Notes: a model not told the origin generated them from the sequence alone. A stretch of 64,000 nt of DNA from DAIOEK01 sp963721445 (GCA_963721445.1 CAVRIZ010000005.1:124001-188000); one strand, 5' to 3'; positions 1-8,061 are shown, counted from the first letter of the stretch. Numbers and translations: made by a program.

Positions 1-1265
1 TCTTCTGCGGTCAGTATCCCGATACCTTCAGTCCGAACACGAACCACTTCGTTATCCGTGAGGTATTTATCCAATTCATCCACTTTTCCAGGCAGACGCT
101 CGACCAACTGCTTGATCTTTGTCAACCATTCGGGTTGAATATCTCTCACCACCCCACCAAACCGGAAATAATTGCACATCATCCTGGAGCCGGCTACCCC
201 TTCGAAAATATCCAGAATTAGTTCACGCTCTACAAACGCATACAGGACCGGGGTGAAGAAAGCGCCCAGGTCATTGAGCAAGAAGCCAATTGCGACCAGG
301 TGATTATTGATTCGGGTCAATTCCGCCATGATCACCCGGATATACTCTGCCCGTTCTGGCGGAGTGATCCCCATCAATTTTTCCACTGCCAGAGCATACC
401 CGAAGTTATTTGACATGGAGCAGATGTAATCCAACCGGTCGGTGAAAGGCATATTCTGGAGGAATGTGTTGCGCTCGCCAATTTTTTCATGGTTTCGGTG
501 CAGATAACCAATGGCTGGTTTCAAGTCGACGATCGTTTCACCATCCAATACAGCCACCATCCGAAAGACGCCATGGGTGGATGGATGCTGAGGGCCTAAA
601 TTGACAACGATCTTATCGGTCTTCAGATTTTCTCCATCTCCCGTGGAGGATGTATTAAGGGAGGCATAAAGAGCCCGTTCATTATCCGCTTCCCACTGGT
701 CCGGGTCAAAACCAGCCGGGTATTGCACATTATCACGAAACGGATTCAGATCTTCAATTCGGTGCACTTTACCTTCGGGCCAACGCGATTTAAAGGGTTT
801 GACTTCCTCCTCAAAGAATGGTTCTTTCCAATCTTTGAGGAGTGGGTGACCATGAAAACCTTCCCAGGTTAGTATTCGCCGTAGATCAGGATGGTTTTCA
901 AAGTGGACGCCGAATAAGTCATACACCTCCCGTTCCTGTAGTTCTGCACCGGGGAAAAGGGAAGTGATGGAAGGAATGACAGGGTTTTCGCGAGGTAGGG
1001 CTACCTTTATTTCGTGTGGTTCTCCACCAGACAACTTCCGGAAGTGGTAGATGATGTCCAGACGGTCTTCTGGAAATAAATCGAGGGCAGTGATCGAGGT
1101 GAGTACATCGAACCCGAAGGTAGTCTTTAAGGAAGAGACTACTTCCATCAGTGATTCTTTTGGAACGATAAAGCCAAAAAATCCTGGGCGCTCGTCTTTC
1201 TCAAATTTGGATGTTAAGAATTCTTCCACAGGAGATAACGTTACAACTGCAGGTGAGTCAGTCAT
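1..1265 (-). CDS. nuoCD: NADH-quinone oxidoreductase subunits C and D, fused (3' end outside window)
   Basis: This is a fused NuoC-NuoD of complex I, part of the peripheral arm near the quinone site. About 421 residues are visible; the C-terminal NuoD part lies beyond the left edge. The N-terminal ~190 residues are the 30-kDa (NuoC) domain, ending near ELQEREVYDLFGVHF and LTWEGFHGHPLLKDW. After a linker the 49-kDa (NuoD) domain begins with the signature NLGPQHPSTHGVFR. The ATG at 1265 overlaps the end of nuoB by 8 bases and has CAGGAG upstream, so translation is probably coupled. A C-D fusion is known from enterobacteria and several other phyla. Confidence 0.93.
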   Translation of the reverse strand, partial: MTDSPAVVTLSPVEEFLTSKFEKDERPGFFGFIVPKESLMEVVSSLKTTFGFDVLTSITALDLFPEDRLDIIYHFRKLSGGEPHEIKVALPRENPVIPSITSLFPGAELQEREVYDLFGVHFENHPDLRRILTWEGFHGHPLLKDWKEPFFEEEVKPFKSRWPEGKVHRIEDLNPFRDNVQYPAGFDPDQWEADNERALYASLNTSSTGDGENLKTDKIVVNLGPQHPSTHGVFRMVAVLDGETIVDLKPAIGYLHRNHEKIGERNTFLQNMPFTDRLDYICSMSNNFGYALAVEKLMGITPPERAEYIRVIMAELTRINNHLVAIGFLLNDLGAFFTPVLYAFVERELILDIFEGVAGSRMMCNYFRFGGVVRDIQPEWLTKIKQLVERLPGKVDELDKYLTDNEVVRVRTEGIGILTAE

Positions 1266-1920
1266 TGGTTTCTCCTGTTTCTTCCTCTACCCCAATTATC
1301 GGATCAGGCTGGCGGTTGGCAACTGCCTTGATGATTTCCATTTGGAGGGGATTAATCAGATCAGGTCCGAGGATAGGGATGGGTATTGCGACGGATTCAC
1401 CTTTCTGGTACCACGAGGCATCCTTGAGCCGTTGTCCATCAATTTTCTTTTGAAGTGTGATCAAACCATTCAATAATGCCTGAGGTGTAGGTGGGCATCC
1501 CGGGATATAGACATCCACCGGCAAGAACCGATCGACACCTGGAACCACGGAATAACCTTCTTTAAAGGGACCTCCACCAGACGCACACGATCCCATAGCG
1601 ATAACGTAGCGCGGTTCTGCGATTTGATTGTAAAGACGGACGATCTGAGGGATCATTTTCTTTGTCACTGTACCAGATACAAGCATGAAATCAGCCTGAC
1701 GTGGGCTGGGGCGCATCACTTCCATGCCGAACCGGGAGAAGTCATAGCGACTGGCGGCGGCGCTTATCATCTCGAACGCGCAGCATGCCAAACCGAACAT
1801 CAATGGCCACATGGAATTTCGCCGGCTCCAGTTGTAGATCCGGTCAACGGTTGTGATGGCTATATGATTCTGGAGATCAGGGGGAATTTCAACACCGGGT
1901 GAATTCAAACTTTCAGGCAT
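1258..1920 (-). CDS. nuoB: NADH-quinone oxidoreductase subunit B
   Basis: NuoB carries the terminal 4Fe-4S cluster N2 of complex I. The cysteine motifs are all present: LACCAFEM, GSCASGGG and PGCPPTPQA. I chose the ATG at 1920 (220 aa) rather than the in-frame TTG at 1935, because that TTG overlaps the GGGAG sequence that serves as ribosome-binding site for the ATG. It is the first gene of the operon, behind a good promoter (1968-1995). No nuoA precedes it, although nuoA usually comes before nuoB. It overlaps nuoCD by 8 bases. Confidence 0.95.
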   Translation of the reverse strand: MPESLNSPGVEIPPDLQNHIAITTVDRIYNWSRRNSMWPLMFGLACCAFEMISAAASRYDFSRFGMEVMRPSPRQADFMLVSGTVTKKMIPQIVRLYNQIAEPRYVIAMGSCASGGGPFKEGYSVVPGVDRFLPVDVYIPGCPPTPQALLNGLITLQKKIDGQRLKDASWYQKGESVAIPIPILGPDLINPLQMEIIKAVANRQPDPIIGVEEETGETND

Positions 1921-1967
1921 AATGTCAACTCCCAAAAAATAGATTGCTCCAATTGAAAGCTATCCGT

Positions 1968-1995
1968 ATTGTAGCAGAGGCAGGACACCTGTCAA
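1968..1995 (-). promoter_or_regulatory. Promoter of the nuoB operon
   Basis: Read on the minus strand there is a perfect TTGACA (1995-1990), a 16-base spacer and TACAAT (1973-1968). TGC lies directly before the -10 box, giving an extended -10. The expected transcription start is near 1961. This is one of the best sigma70-type promoters in the window. The palindrome at 1999-2014 lies immediately upstream of its -35 box. Confidence 0.75.
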
Positions 1996-1998
1996 TCT

Positions 1999-2014
1999 AT
2001 ATTTACGTAAATAT
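1999..2014. promoter_or_regulatory. 16-bp perfect palindrome, probable operator of the SufR-like regulator
   Basis: ATATTTACGTAAATAT is a perfect 16-bp palindrome between the divergent nuoB and 2043 genes, followed at 2017-2025 by a half-site-like TTTTACGTT. Its centre is about 45 bp upstream of the expected nuoB start, a position typical of activator sites. It also covers the -35 region of the regulator gene, whose TATAAT is at 2031-2036, a position typical of autorepression. Binding by the adjacent regulator is inferred. Confidence 0.6.
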
Positions 2015-2042
2015 TGTTTTACGTTAATGATATAATCCGAGT

Positions 2043-2687
2043 ATGCAACACAACACACCGGAACAAATTTTATTATTTATCAAAACCCACGAACCGGTGA
2101 CTTCTGCCGCTATTGCCGTGGATTTGCACCTGACCAAGGCAGATATCCGCTACCATCTCCGCCAACTTAGTCAGTTGAATCTGGTGGAAGAGGTATCGAT
2201 GGAACAAAGCAGAAAACGGGGACGACCCGCTCGTTTATTCAGATTACCTATTTCCAGCCAGCCTATGGCGATCCGAAAACTGGTAAGCGCCTGGTTAACT
2301 GTGATGGAACAGTCCGACCCAACGGATAAACTTGAATTGATTCTGAAGGCAGCCAAAGCCATGTTCAATATGGATATTAATCAGAGTCCATCCGCGGCGA
2401 TTCGAATGGCTGCGCTGATGTCAGAAATGAATAAGGTCGGATATCAACCGCACTGGGAAATTCGTTCTGGAAATTCATGGGTCTTTCTAAACCTCTGTCC
2501 GTTTCGAGATATGGTCGTAGAGCACCCGGTCTTATGCGAGATTGACCGTCAGGCTATTCATTCGACCAGTCGTGGTGAGGTAAAAGTGGAAGGTTTGATA
2601 GCAGATGGAGTGCATCCTCAGTGTATATTTCGAGTAAAGTTGCCGGAATCGGTTGATCTCTCCGATACTGGGCGCCACCTCCCTTAG
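2043..2687 (+). CDS. SufR-like winged-helix regulator with cysteine-containing effector domain
   Basis: A 214-aa predicted transcriptional regulator of the COG2345/SufR kind. Residues 1-70 form a winged helix (SAAIAVDLHLTKADIRYHLRQL) followed by a basic SRKRGRPARLFRL wing. The C-terminal part has the family pattern with three cysteines, NLCPF, HPVLCEID and HPQCIFRV; in SufR equivalent cysteines hold an Fe-S cluster. The gene is divergent from nuoB across a palindrome. TATAAT ends 6 bases before the ATG and no ribosome-binding site is visible, so the mRNA is probably leaderless. The last residues and the stop codon lie inside a repeated hairpin element (2672-2697), so the C-terminus may have been altered by that element. 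The true ligand is unknown. Confidence 0.8.
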   Translation: MQHNTPEQILLFIKTHEPVTSAAIAVDLHLTKADIRYHLRQLSQLNLVEEVSMEQSRKRGRPARLFRLPISSQPMAIRKLVSAWLTVMEQSDPTDKLELILKAAKAMFNMDINQSPSAAIRMAALMSEMNKVGYQPHWEIRSGNSWVFLNLCPFRDMVVEHPVLCEIDRQAIHSTSRGEVKVEGLIADGVHPQCIFRVKLPESVDLSDTGRHLP

Positions 2688-2697
2688 GAAGGGAGGA
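2672..2697. repeat. Hairpin repeat element, copy 1
   Basis: A 26-bp sequence that recurs at 7980-8005 with a single mismatch. Its core is an 8-bp stem, CCTCCCTT / AAGGGAGG, around a 3-base loop. This copy overlaps the end of the preceding gene and supplies its TAG stop. It may also act as a transcription terminator, but no T-run follows it. Confidence 0.6.
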
Positions 2698-2744
2698 AAA
2701 GAAATTCCGGATGGCAAGCGCAGAATCATGCTAACATAGGGAAT

Positions 2745-3506
2745 ATGCCATACCATCGCCTCTCCACAAGCAAGATCGCAAGAGAAGTCGGCTGCCACCC
2801 CAATACTGTGCGGATCTATGAACAATGGGGATTCCTGCCGTCCATTCCGCGCAATAGTAAAGGATACCGGCTCTATACCCAGGAACATCTCGATCAGATG
2901 AAACTGGCCTGGATGGCATTTCATTCGCCGTTTCCCGGCATGACTCTCCGCCGTTCCCTCGGCCAACTGGTGAAGCAATCCGCCACCGGAGATCTGGGCG
3001 AAGCGCTGCGAATGGCGTATCAATATCTGGTTTTGGTCCGGTCGGAAATAGCGAAGGCGGAAGCCGCCGTTGACCTGGTGGAACATTGGGCATCCGGCTT
3101 ACCCATCGAACAAGACCTGAAGCCGTTATTAATCGGAGAAGTTGCGGGTAAACTGTCTGTGACTCAGGACATGCTCCGTAACTGGGAGAAGAATGGGATG
3201 ATCTCTGTCCCACGGCATTCCCGATCGGGTTATCGACAATATGGGCAGGCGGAGATCGCCCGATTGAGGATCATCCGCATGCTGCGCACTTCGGGTTACA
3301 GTACCATGTCCATCCTGCGAATGCTGATCCAATTGGATCAGGGTGAATCAAGGAGTATCCGGGTAAGTCTGGATAATCCCCCTGAGGATGAAGAGATCTT
3401 CTATGCGGCAGACCGGTGGCTGTCCACGTTAAAAGAACAGGAAGCCTGTTCCCTTCAGATGATCGCGTTCATTCAGAAACGGTTGCAGAAACCCTCCAAT
3501 TGTTGA
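2745..3506 (+). CDS. Double MerR-domain transcriptional regulator
   Basis: A 253-aa protein with two MerR-type helix-turn-helix domains in tandem. The first is at residues 3-50 (STSKIAREVGCHPNTVRIYEQWGFLP). The second is at about residues 128-180 (LLIGEVAGKLSVTQDMLRNW, then SGYRQYGQAEIARLRIIRML). Ordinary MerR proteins have one such domain plus a dimerising coiled coil and a ligand domain, so this architecture may bind DNA as a pseudo-dimer. No metal-binding cysteine cluster is visible. A terminator follows at 3546-3576. The target is unknown; the nearest candidates are the downstream reductase and ABC exporter. Confidence 0.8.
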   Translation: MPYHRLSTSKIAREVGCHPNTVRIYEQWGFLPSIPRNSKGYRLYTQEHLDQMKLAWMAFHSPFPGMTLRRSLGQLVKQSATGDLGEALRMAYQYLVLVRSEIAKAEAAVDLVEHWASGLPIEQDLKPLLIGEVAGKLSVTQDMLRNWEKNGMISVPRHSRSGYRQYGQAEIARLRIIRMLRTSGYSTMSILRMLIQLDQGESRSIRVSLDNPPEDEEIFYAADRWLSTLKEQEACSLQMIAFIQKRLQKPSNC

Positions 3507-3545
3507 CCAGGGTTACACGGTCTGATCAGGTTGTTCGCTTCCATT

Positions 3546-3576
3546 TTCCGGTTCATTTCTGACCGGAATTATTTTT
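3546..3576 (+). terminator. Rho-independent terminator after the MerR gene
   Basis: The stem TTCCGGT (3546-3552) pairs with ACCGGAA (3562-3568), with a 9-base loop, followed by the T-rich tract TTATTTTTG. Confidence 0.7.
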
Positions 3577-3646
3577 GTTTATCAAACCCTCCATTAATGC
3601 ACCAGGGTCATACAATGTGATTAAGCTACCTTTACAGGAGAAATCA

Positions 3647-4405
3647 ATGTCAAAACCGAAAATTACCACGTATTCGCTTGCGTCCTTGGATGGCAAGCTC
3701 ACCACCACGCCGGACACATTACTACTCTTCGGCGATGAGCGTTGGAATCGTTGTGCCGGTGCATCAGAGGATGCCTACAAATGGTTGATGTCCGAGTTCC
3801 ACCCGGATGCGATGCTGGAAGGCAGCGGTTCGCTGGTGTTGGCCGGCCAACCGGTAAATCCATTACCCGAATCGGAGACTCCCGAACAGATTCTCAGGAA
3901 AGATTACTTACCCACCTCCATAGTCCAGGTTTCCGGGCGAAAGTGGCTGACTGTCGTAGACAGCCGCGGATTGATCCGCTGGATGTACAAGGAATTTCCC
4001 GGTGAAGAATGGGCGGGCTGGCACATCCTCGTTCTGGTTTCGAAAACAACTCCCCTGCCTTACCTGGCTTATCTCCACAAGGAAGCAATTCCTTACCTGA
4101 TCTGCGGAGATAACCGGGTAAGCCTGCCACTGGCCGTTGAAAAAATGGCGCAACTCGGCGTCCAGACAATTGTGTCTACTGCCGGCGGTAAATTGAGCGG
4201 CGCCTTATTGCGCGATGGATTGGTGGATGAGGTATGTGTCGAATTCTTCCCGGCTTTGATCGGTGGACAAACCACACCGAGCCTGTTCAACGCGCCAGAC
4301 CTTCTGCCGGAAGAACAGCCGCTGCCGCTGGAATTGGATCGGGTGGAAACCCTCCCCAATCAACATATCCGAATGTTCTATCACCGCAAAACGGAGACAG
4401 GGTGA
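3647..4405 (+). CDS. RibD C-terminal domain (dihydrofolate-reductase-like) family protein
   Basis: A 252-aa protein of the RibD-C / bifunctional deaminase-reductase C-terminal fold, a group of NADPH-dependent reductases. The N-terminus (ITTYSLASLDGKLTT) resembles the substrate strand of RibD reductases. The motifs TIVSTAGGKLSGALLRDGLVDEV and LIGG near the C-terminus are typical of the family. No deaminase domain is present, so riboflavin synthesis cannot be assumed. I chose the ATG at 3647 because of the AGGAG at 3636-3640; a TTG at 3575 lies inside the upstream terminator. The gene overlaps the following ABC ATPase gene by 4 bases. Confidence 0.82.
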   Translation: MSKPKITTYSLASLDGKLTTTPDTLLLFGDERWNRCAGASEDAYKWLMSEFHPDAMLEGSGSLVLAGQPVNPLPESETPEQILRKDYLPTSIVQVSGRKWLTVVDSRGLIRWMYKEFPGEEWAGWHILVLVSKTTPLPYLAYLHKEAIPYLICGDNRVSLPLAVEKMAQLGVQTIVSTAGGKLSGALLRDGLVDEVCVEFFPALIGGQTTPSLFNAPDLLPEEQPLPLELDRVETLPNQHIRMFYHRKTETG

Positions 4406-5397
4406 ATACGGCCATCATCAGAGCAACCGATCTGACCAAAACATACCGCGTCCCCGATCGGGGAGAAGGGCTGCGGGCGGCTATCCGACATTTATCCCAC
4501 CCGCAGTTCACTGAAATTCCTGCTCTTCAGAATGTTAGCTTCCAGATCCAACCCGGAGAGATGATCGGTTTGATCGGACCTAATGGTGCGGGAAAAACAT
4601 CGTTATTAAAAATAGCCGGCGGATTACTGCACCCATCCTCGGGTACAATAATCTCTGCCGGATTTATTCCGTGGGAACGAAAACCAGAGTATCTGAGGAA
4701 AATCAGCATGGTTCTTGGAAACAAGAGCCAATTGATCTGGGATATTCCCGCGTTGGATACCTTCAAAGTACTGGCAGCCATATACAGGATTCCTGAATCC
4801 GAATTCCAGGTTCGCCTGAAAGAGCTGGTCAGCATGTTGGAAATGGAAACCCTGCTCACACGGCCGGTTCGTAACCTGTCGTTGGGGGAGCGGATGAAGT
4901 GCGAACTGGCTGCAGGGCTACTCCATCATCCGAGTATCCTTTTTCTCGATGAGCCGACCCTGGGATTGGACATTTCCATCCAGGCTAAATTGCGATCATT
5001 TATCGGGGAATACAATCACCTGACAGGTGCGACCATCATCTTAACTTCCCATTACATGGCAGATGTGACCAGCCTTTGCGAAAGGGTCATCCTTCTGCAC
5101 CAGGGACGAATTCTCTACGACGGAGATTTATCCAAACTGGCAATCAGACTATCCCCCTTCAAAGTAATCCAGGTTAGCGGACTGATACACAATGAGGATG
5201 TAAAGCTCAATCCGGAAATCGAAATCCTGTTTGCAGATGAGAGTCAGGCTACTCTTCGTATCCCCAGGGAGAAGACACCGGAATTGATCGCGCACTTGCT
5301 GAATACATGTGCGATCAATGACTTGACCGTGGAAGACCCGCCCATCGAGGCGGTCATCGATCAAGTTTTCCGGGAGGGCGATGCATGTCTGATCTGA
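4402..5397 (+). CDS. ABC-2 type exporter, ATP-binding protein
   Basis: A 331-aa ABC ATPase of the COG4586 type that pairs with DUF990/ABC-2 permeases. The Walker A motif is GPNGAGKTSLL, the signature is LSLGERMKCELA, Walker B is SILFLDEPTLGLD, and the switch histidine is in LTSHYM. Residues ~245-331 form an extra C-terminal domain. The GTG at 4402 has ACGGAG upstream and overlaps the previous stop. The gene overlaps the following permease by 13 bases, so the three products are probably made together and form one exporter. The substrate is unknown; relatives are annotated as drug or lipid exporters without proof. Confidence 0.88.
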   Translation: MNTAIIRATDLTKTYRVPDRGEGLRAAIRHLSHPQFTEIPALQNVSFQIQPGEMIGLIGPNGAGKTSLLKIAGGLLHPSSGTIISAGFIPWERKPEYLRKISMVLGNKSQLIWDIPALDTFKVLAAIYRIPESEFQVRLKELVSMLEMETLLTRPVRNLSLGERMKCELAAGLLHHPSILFLDEPTLGLDISIQAKLRSFIGEYNHLTGATIILTSHYMADVTSLCERVILLHQGRILYDGDLSKLAIRLSPFKVIQVSGLIHNEDVKLNPEIEILFADESQATLRIPREKTPELIAHLLNTCAINDLTVEDPPIEAVIDQVFREGDACLI

Positions 5398-6185
5398 ACG
5401 TACAAGGTGGATATGCCTTGATACGCGCATCCTGGCTCAGTTGGATGCAGTATCGCAGCTTCTTTTTCATCCTGGCATTTGGATGGATGATCCCTCCTCT
5501 GGCTGCCATGTTTGTCTGGCTGGCTGCTGCCGGGGATGACGGTCTGGCCGGCTACAGCCGGGGTGGTTTTATCGCTTACTACCTGATCCTCATTCTGGTC
5601 AACCAGATCACCTACGCCCAATCCAACTGGACGCTGGGAGATGTCATCCGGGAAGGCAGCCTGAATTTCTGGCTGGTGCGTCCCCTGCCGGCATTCTGGA
5701 ATGTGCTCGCCAGCGAACTGGCCGGGAAAGTTGTCACGCTCCTGTTCGTGATCCCGGTACTATTTCTACTTGGATTCATCCTCAAACCGGAATTAAACCC
5801 ATCCACACTCCATTTTCTGCTGTTTGTTCCATCGCTGATCATGGCCTATGCATTGCGTTTCATGTGGGGATTTGGACTGGCGGCGCTTGCATTTTGGACT
5901 AACCGGGCGGATGGTTTACTGGCTCTTCAGGATGGTCTGGTGTTTCTTTTTTCCGGGATTGTAGCTCCGTTAGTGCTGTTACCGGGTGTAATGCAAACGA
6001 TAGCCGGATACCTTCCGTTTACCTATATGGTCGGGGCACCTGTTGATATCCTGGTGAGACAACCGGAATGGCCAGAGGTGGGCAGGATGTTGCTCCTTCA
6101 ATCAGGCTGGGTCATCCTGACTTTTGGATTAAGTCGCCTTATTTGGAAATTTGGGATCCGGCGGTATGAAGCGGTGGGAGGGTAG
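5385..6185 (+). CDS. ABC-2 type exporter, permease subunit 1
   Basis: A 266-aa membrane protein with about six hydrophobic segments (for example FFILAFGWMIPPLAAMFVWL and VVTLLFVIPVLFLLGFIL). It is the first of two permeases of the COG4587/COG3694 (DUF990) pair. The start overlaps the ATPase gene. The motif ITYAQSNWTLGDVIREGSLN, between membrane segments, fits the coupling region of this family. Confidence 0.83.
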   Translation: MSDLNVQGGYALIRASWLSWMQYRSFFFILAFGWMIPPLAAMFVWLAAAGDDGLAGYSRGGFIAYYLILILVNQITYAQSNWTLGDVIREGSLNFWLVRPLPAFWNVLASELAGKVVTLLFVIPVLFLLGFILKPELNPSTLHFLLFVPSLIMAYALRFMWGFGLAALAFWTNRADGLLALQDGLVFLFSGIVAPLVLLPGVMQTIAGYLPFTYMVGAPVDILVRQPEWPEVGRMLLLQSGWVILTFGLSRLIWKFGIRRYEAVGG

Positions 6186-6189
6186 ATCG

Positions 6190-6978
6190 ATGCACGCCTT
6201 GAAACTGATTGGAACATTCGCTCGAGCATCCCTTCAGAAAGACCTGGCTTATCGGACCAACTTTTGGATCAGCCTGCTCCATTCACTCATCAACCTGGTG
6301 ATGGGGATTCTCAGCCTGCAGATCCTCTTCCACCGGGTGACTACCATTCGCGGATGGAATTCCGGGGCGGCATTCTCCCTTCTGGGAGTTTACCTGATTG
6401 TCAGTTCGCTGAGGGGATTATTTATTGGTCCGAGCCTGGACGCACTGGCCGGGATGGGTCAGGAGATCTGGAGCGGAAATTTTGATTTCACTCTGCTCAA
6501 ACCGGTGCCTACCCAATTCCTGGTTACTTTTCGGCATTGGAATTTCTATTCACTCATCGACCTGGCATTCGGATTGGCTGTCCTGGTCTTCTCGATCCAG
6601 AATTTGGGAGTGATCGGTTCTACGGCAATATTCTCGTTTCTGGTTGCCCTCATCTCTGCCGTTGTGATCCTGTATTCGGTTTTACTTGCTTTCACAGCAT
6701 TGACTTTCTGGAGTCCGGGGTTCCTGTTTAACTGGGTATTCAACTCGTTCTTCCAGCTGGCACGCTACCCTGTGACGATCTATCCACCCTGGCTACGGAT
6801 AATTCTGACCTGGTTGATTCCGGTCGGAGTGATGACAACCATCCCAGCCCAAGCATTGACTGGTAAAGTGGAGGTTTCCGTCATCGCCATCAGTTCCATC
6901 GTGGTTGGAGTGATCTTTTGCGCGGCTTCCTGGTTTTTCAATCGTGCAATTCGACGCTACGCCAGCGCGTCAAGCTGA
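6190..6978 (+). CDS. ABC-2 type exporter, permease subunit 2
   Basis: A 262-aa membrane protein of the same ABC-2 (DUF990) family as its neighbour, and the last gene of the exporter operon. I chose the ATG at 6190: it has GGGAGGG upstream and lies 4 bases after the previous stop. In-frame starts further upstream (TTG 6151, ATG 6166) would overlap the first permease. About six membrane segments are visible. An elaborate stem-loop follows at 6991-7036. Confidence 0.82.
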   Translation: MHALKLIGTFARASLQKDLAYRTNFWISLLHSLINLVMGILSLQILFHRVTTIRGWNSGAAFSLLGVYLIVSSLRGLFIGPSLDALAGMGQEIWSGNFDFTLLKPVPTQFLVTFRHWNFYSLIDLAFGLAVLVFSIQNLGVIGSTAIFSFLVALISAVVILYSVLLAFTALTFWSPGFLFNWVFNSFFQLARYPVTIYPPWLRIILTWLIPVGVMTTIPAQALTGKVEVSVIAISSIVVGVIFCAASWFFNRAIRRYASASS

Positions 6979-6990
6979 TCATCAGTTGTG

Positions 6991-7036
6991 CCCATCCATC
7001 CTATGGATCGGAGTCAAATCCGATCAGTTGGATGGG
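6991..7036 (+). other. Two-level stem-loop after the exporter operon
   Basis: The outer stem CCCATCCA (6991-6998) pairs perfectly with TGGATGGG (7029-7036). An inner stem GATCGGA (7006-7012) pairs with TCCGATC (7019-7025) around a 6-base loop. There is no strong T-run, only TTAATTT. It may stabilise the 3' end or act as a weak terminator. Confidence 0.5.
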
Positions 7037-7093
7037 TTAATTTCCAACATTTTTTCACCATCTCCTCGCAAATGAATAGCTCGCCTTATAGCA

Positions 7094-7112
7094 ATACTAT
7101 ACAAACTAGTAT
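7094..7112. other. Inverted repeat upstream of the B3/B4 gene
   Basis: ATACTA (7094-7099) and TAGTAT (7107-7112) form an inverted repeat with a 7-base spacer in an AT-rich stretch, 62 bp upstream of the -35 box at 7174. It could be a protein-binding site, but no other copy was seen. Confidence 0.3.
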
Positions 7113-7173
7113 ATAAGAAAATGGCTATGCGCATTATTCAGCGGTGTTTTTGGGTCAGATTGTCAGCACCCGT

Positions 7174-7202
7174 TTGTGATCGATCAGAATTTCCACTATA
7201 CT
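7174..7202 (+). promoter_or_regulatory. Promoter of the B3/B4 domain gene
   Basis: TTGTGA (7174-7179), a 17-base spacer and TATACT (7197-7202). A leader of about 20 bases with AGGATCC precedes the ATG at 7231. Confidence 0.6.
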
Positions 7203-7230
7203 ATTAAAATTCAATCAGCAGGATCCAGCC

Positions 7231-7920
7231 ATGCCGAGAATTCCATTTGAATACCACCCTAATATTCCTGACCGCTTCCCACACCTCGCCGGAGTCGCAA
7301 TTCTGGGGAATCACCTGGCTAATCAATCCTCACCTGAAGTACTAGTGGAGATGTATCGCGGGGAGCAGGAGGTGGTGCTCCAACGACTCGGTACTACGCC
7401 ATTATCGGACCTACCCACCCTGGCAGGATGGCGGACTGCTTTTCGTAATTTCGGTGTAGATCCCACCCAGTACCGTTGCGCGGCCGAAGCCCTTCTGCGC
7501 AAACTCACCAAAAAGGGAGACATCCCCAGCATCAACGCCATCGTAGATTGCTGCAACTTGATCAGTATTCGCTATGCTTTGCCTGTGGCGGTAATTGACC
7601 TTTGTCAGATCACAGGAAAAGTTACTGTCCACCTCGCAGATGGGAGTGAGCATTTCAATCCGCTGGGTGAAGACCAACCAGGTCCCCCTGAACCGGGGGA
7701 GGTGATCTTTTCAGATGAGAAGAAACTGGTGTTAGCCCGGCGATGGTGCTGGCGTCAGAGTGTTGAGAGTGCTGCCAGTCTGGAAACCACCCGGGTGCTG
7801 ATTACGATCGAATCGCAGGACACCACCGGAGAATCGGTTATCGAACAGGCTGCCCGGGAATTATGCGACCTCCTCCAACAATTTGTGAGAGGTGAGTACC
7901 AATCACAGAGGATTATTTGA
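7231..7920 (+). CDS. B3/B4 tRNA-editing-type domain protein
   Basis: A 229-aa protein matching the stand-alone B3/B4 domain found in the beta subunit of phenylalanyl-tRNA synthetase (COG3382). Recognisable parts are GWRTAFRNFGVDPTQYRCAAEALLRK and IPSINAIVDCCNLISIRYALPVAVIDL, followed by a segment ending in CWRQS. In PheRS this domain edits mischarged tRNA; stand-alone versions are poorly characterised, so the role is inferred. It is a single-gene unit with its own promoter, and a hairpin repeat follows it. Confidence 0.8.
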   Translation: MPRIPFEYHPNIPDRFPHLAGVAILGNHLANQSSPEVLVEMYRGEQEVVLQRLGTTPLSDLPTLAGWRTAFRNFGVDPTQYRCAAEALLRKLTKKGDIPSINAIVDCCNLISIRYALPVAVIDLCQITGKVTVHLADGSEHFNPLGEDQPGPPEPGEVIFSDEKKLVLARRWCWRQSVESAASLETTRVLITIESQDTTGESVIEQAARELCDLLQQFVRGEYQSQRII

Positions 7921-7979
7921 GATGCAAGTTCTGATTCAATGTGATTAACTACGCTTAACTAAGATCCCTCCGGCGCTGC

Positions 7980-8005
7980 GCGCCACCTCCCTTGGGAAGG
8001 GAGGA
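7980..8005. repeat. Hairpin repeat element, copy 2
   Basis: It matches the sequence at 2672-2697 in 25 of 26 bases, with the stem CCTCCCTT / AAGGGAGG and loop GGG. It lies between the convergent B3/B4 and glmS genes. The flanks differ from copy 1, so the repeat unit seems to be only this short hairpin. Confidence 0.6.
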
Positions 8006-8061
8006 CAATGCCACGCGAGAGGGAGAATCATTCATTGTTCGGAGTCAATCAATCCATCCAC

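Noticed and set aside
3575..3646. TTG start giving a longer RibD-C protein
   Set aside because: The TTG lies in the T-tract of the upstream terminator, while the ATG at 3647 has a good ribosome-binding site.
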